From an uncultured Polaromonas sp. (GTDB lineage Bacteria; Pseudomonadota; Gammaproteobacteria; Burkholderiales; Burkholderiaceae), in the NCBI GenBank assembly GCA_946479075.1, contig CAMLDT010000021.1, positions 1 through 26,510 of the forward strand: a DNA stretch of 26,510 bases, in the 5' to 3' direction. This document shows positions 25,662-26,510 of this stretch, in pieces. Position 1 is the first letter of the stretch. The number at the start of each line of letters is the position of its first letter. Under the pieces are notes generated by a model. The model did not search any database. It was not told the origin of the DNA and saw only the letters and a program-made list of their open reading frames with translations. The position numbers and the translations under genes are program-made.

Positions 25662-26510
<849 letters not shown>

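Overview
The window is GC-rich, densely coding and reads as a betaproteobacterial chromosome of the Comamonadaceae type (Polaromonas/Rhodoferax-like). This rests on the protein character (ETF-QO, PcaC-like decarboxylase, PAS-LuxR regulator beside scoAB, Burkholderiales-style prepilins) and on a roughly 50-bp interspersed element sharing the core AGCAGCTATCAAA, present here three times. The genus is inferred from recall, not from a search.

Left part (1-10.7 kb), metabolism and stress. The tip of a nucleotide-sugar-epimerase-like SDR lies at the left edge. Next comes an electron-transfer flavoprotein:ubiquinone oxidoreductase on the minus strand, facing away from a short-chain dehydrogenase and a hotdog thioesterase on the plus strand. 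Then follow an AhpD-like CxxC protein (minus), a full-length catalase-peroxidase katG with a candidate OxyR site and a clear terminator, and a PcaC-like decarboxylase. A DUF1993 protein and a PAS-LuxR regulator (minus) come next. The regulator is divergent from scoA-scoB (3-oxoacid CoA-transferase), and the shared intergenic region holds palindromes that could be its operator. A DMT/EamA permease closes this part.

Central part (10.8-24.9 kb), one long co-directional locus for an MSHA-like type IV pilus. The order is: ExeA/MshM-type AAA ATPase, MshL-type secretin lipoprotein, single-TM TPR protein, MshE-type assembly ATPase, MshG-type platform protein, a GspL/MshI-like protein carrying a PilN-like C-terminal half, a PilO/MshJ-like protein, an MshK-like periplasmic protein, a first prepilin, a response regulator (REC plus Fis-type helix), a histidine kinase without a recognisable G1 box, and a second, probably major, prepilin with its own ribosome-binding site and a strong terminator. 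Most junctions overlap by 1-4 bases, which suggests translational coupling. A two-component pair placed between two pilin genes suggests that this pilus is controlled by a dedicated local sensor, and it is the most interesting system here. No prepilin peptidase, PilT or minor-pilin set is seen in the window, so those would have to be supplied from elsewhere.

Right part (24.9-26.5 kb). A bidirectional terminator separates the pilin from a minus-strand tRNA-Gly(CCC), whose anticodon stem has a C-U mismatch as read. A small exported DsrE-like protein follows (minus); its signal-peptide region is encoded by one copy of the interspersed repeat. The 5' part of alaS (plus) runs off the right edge.
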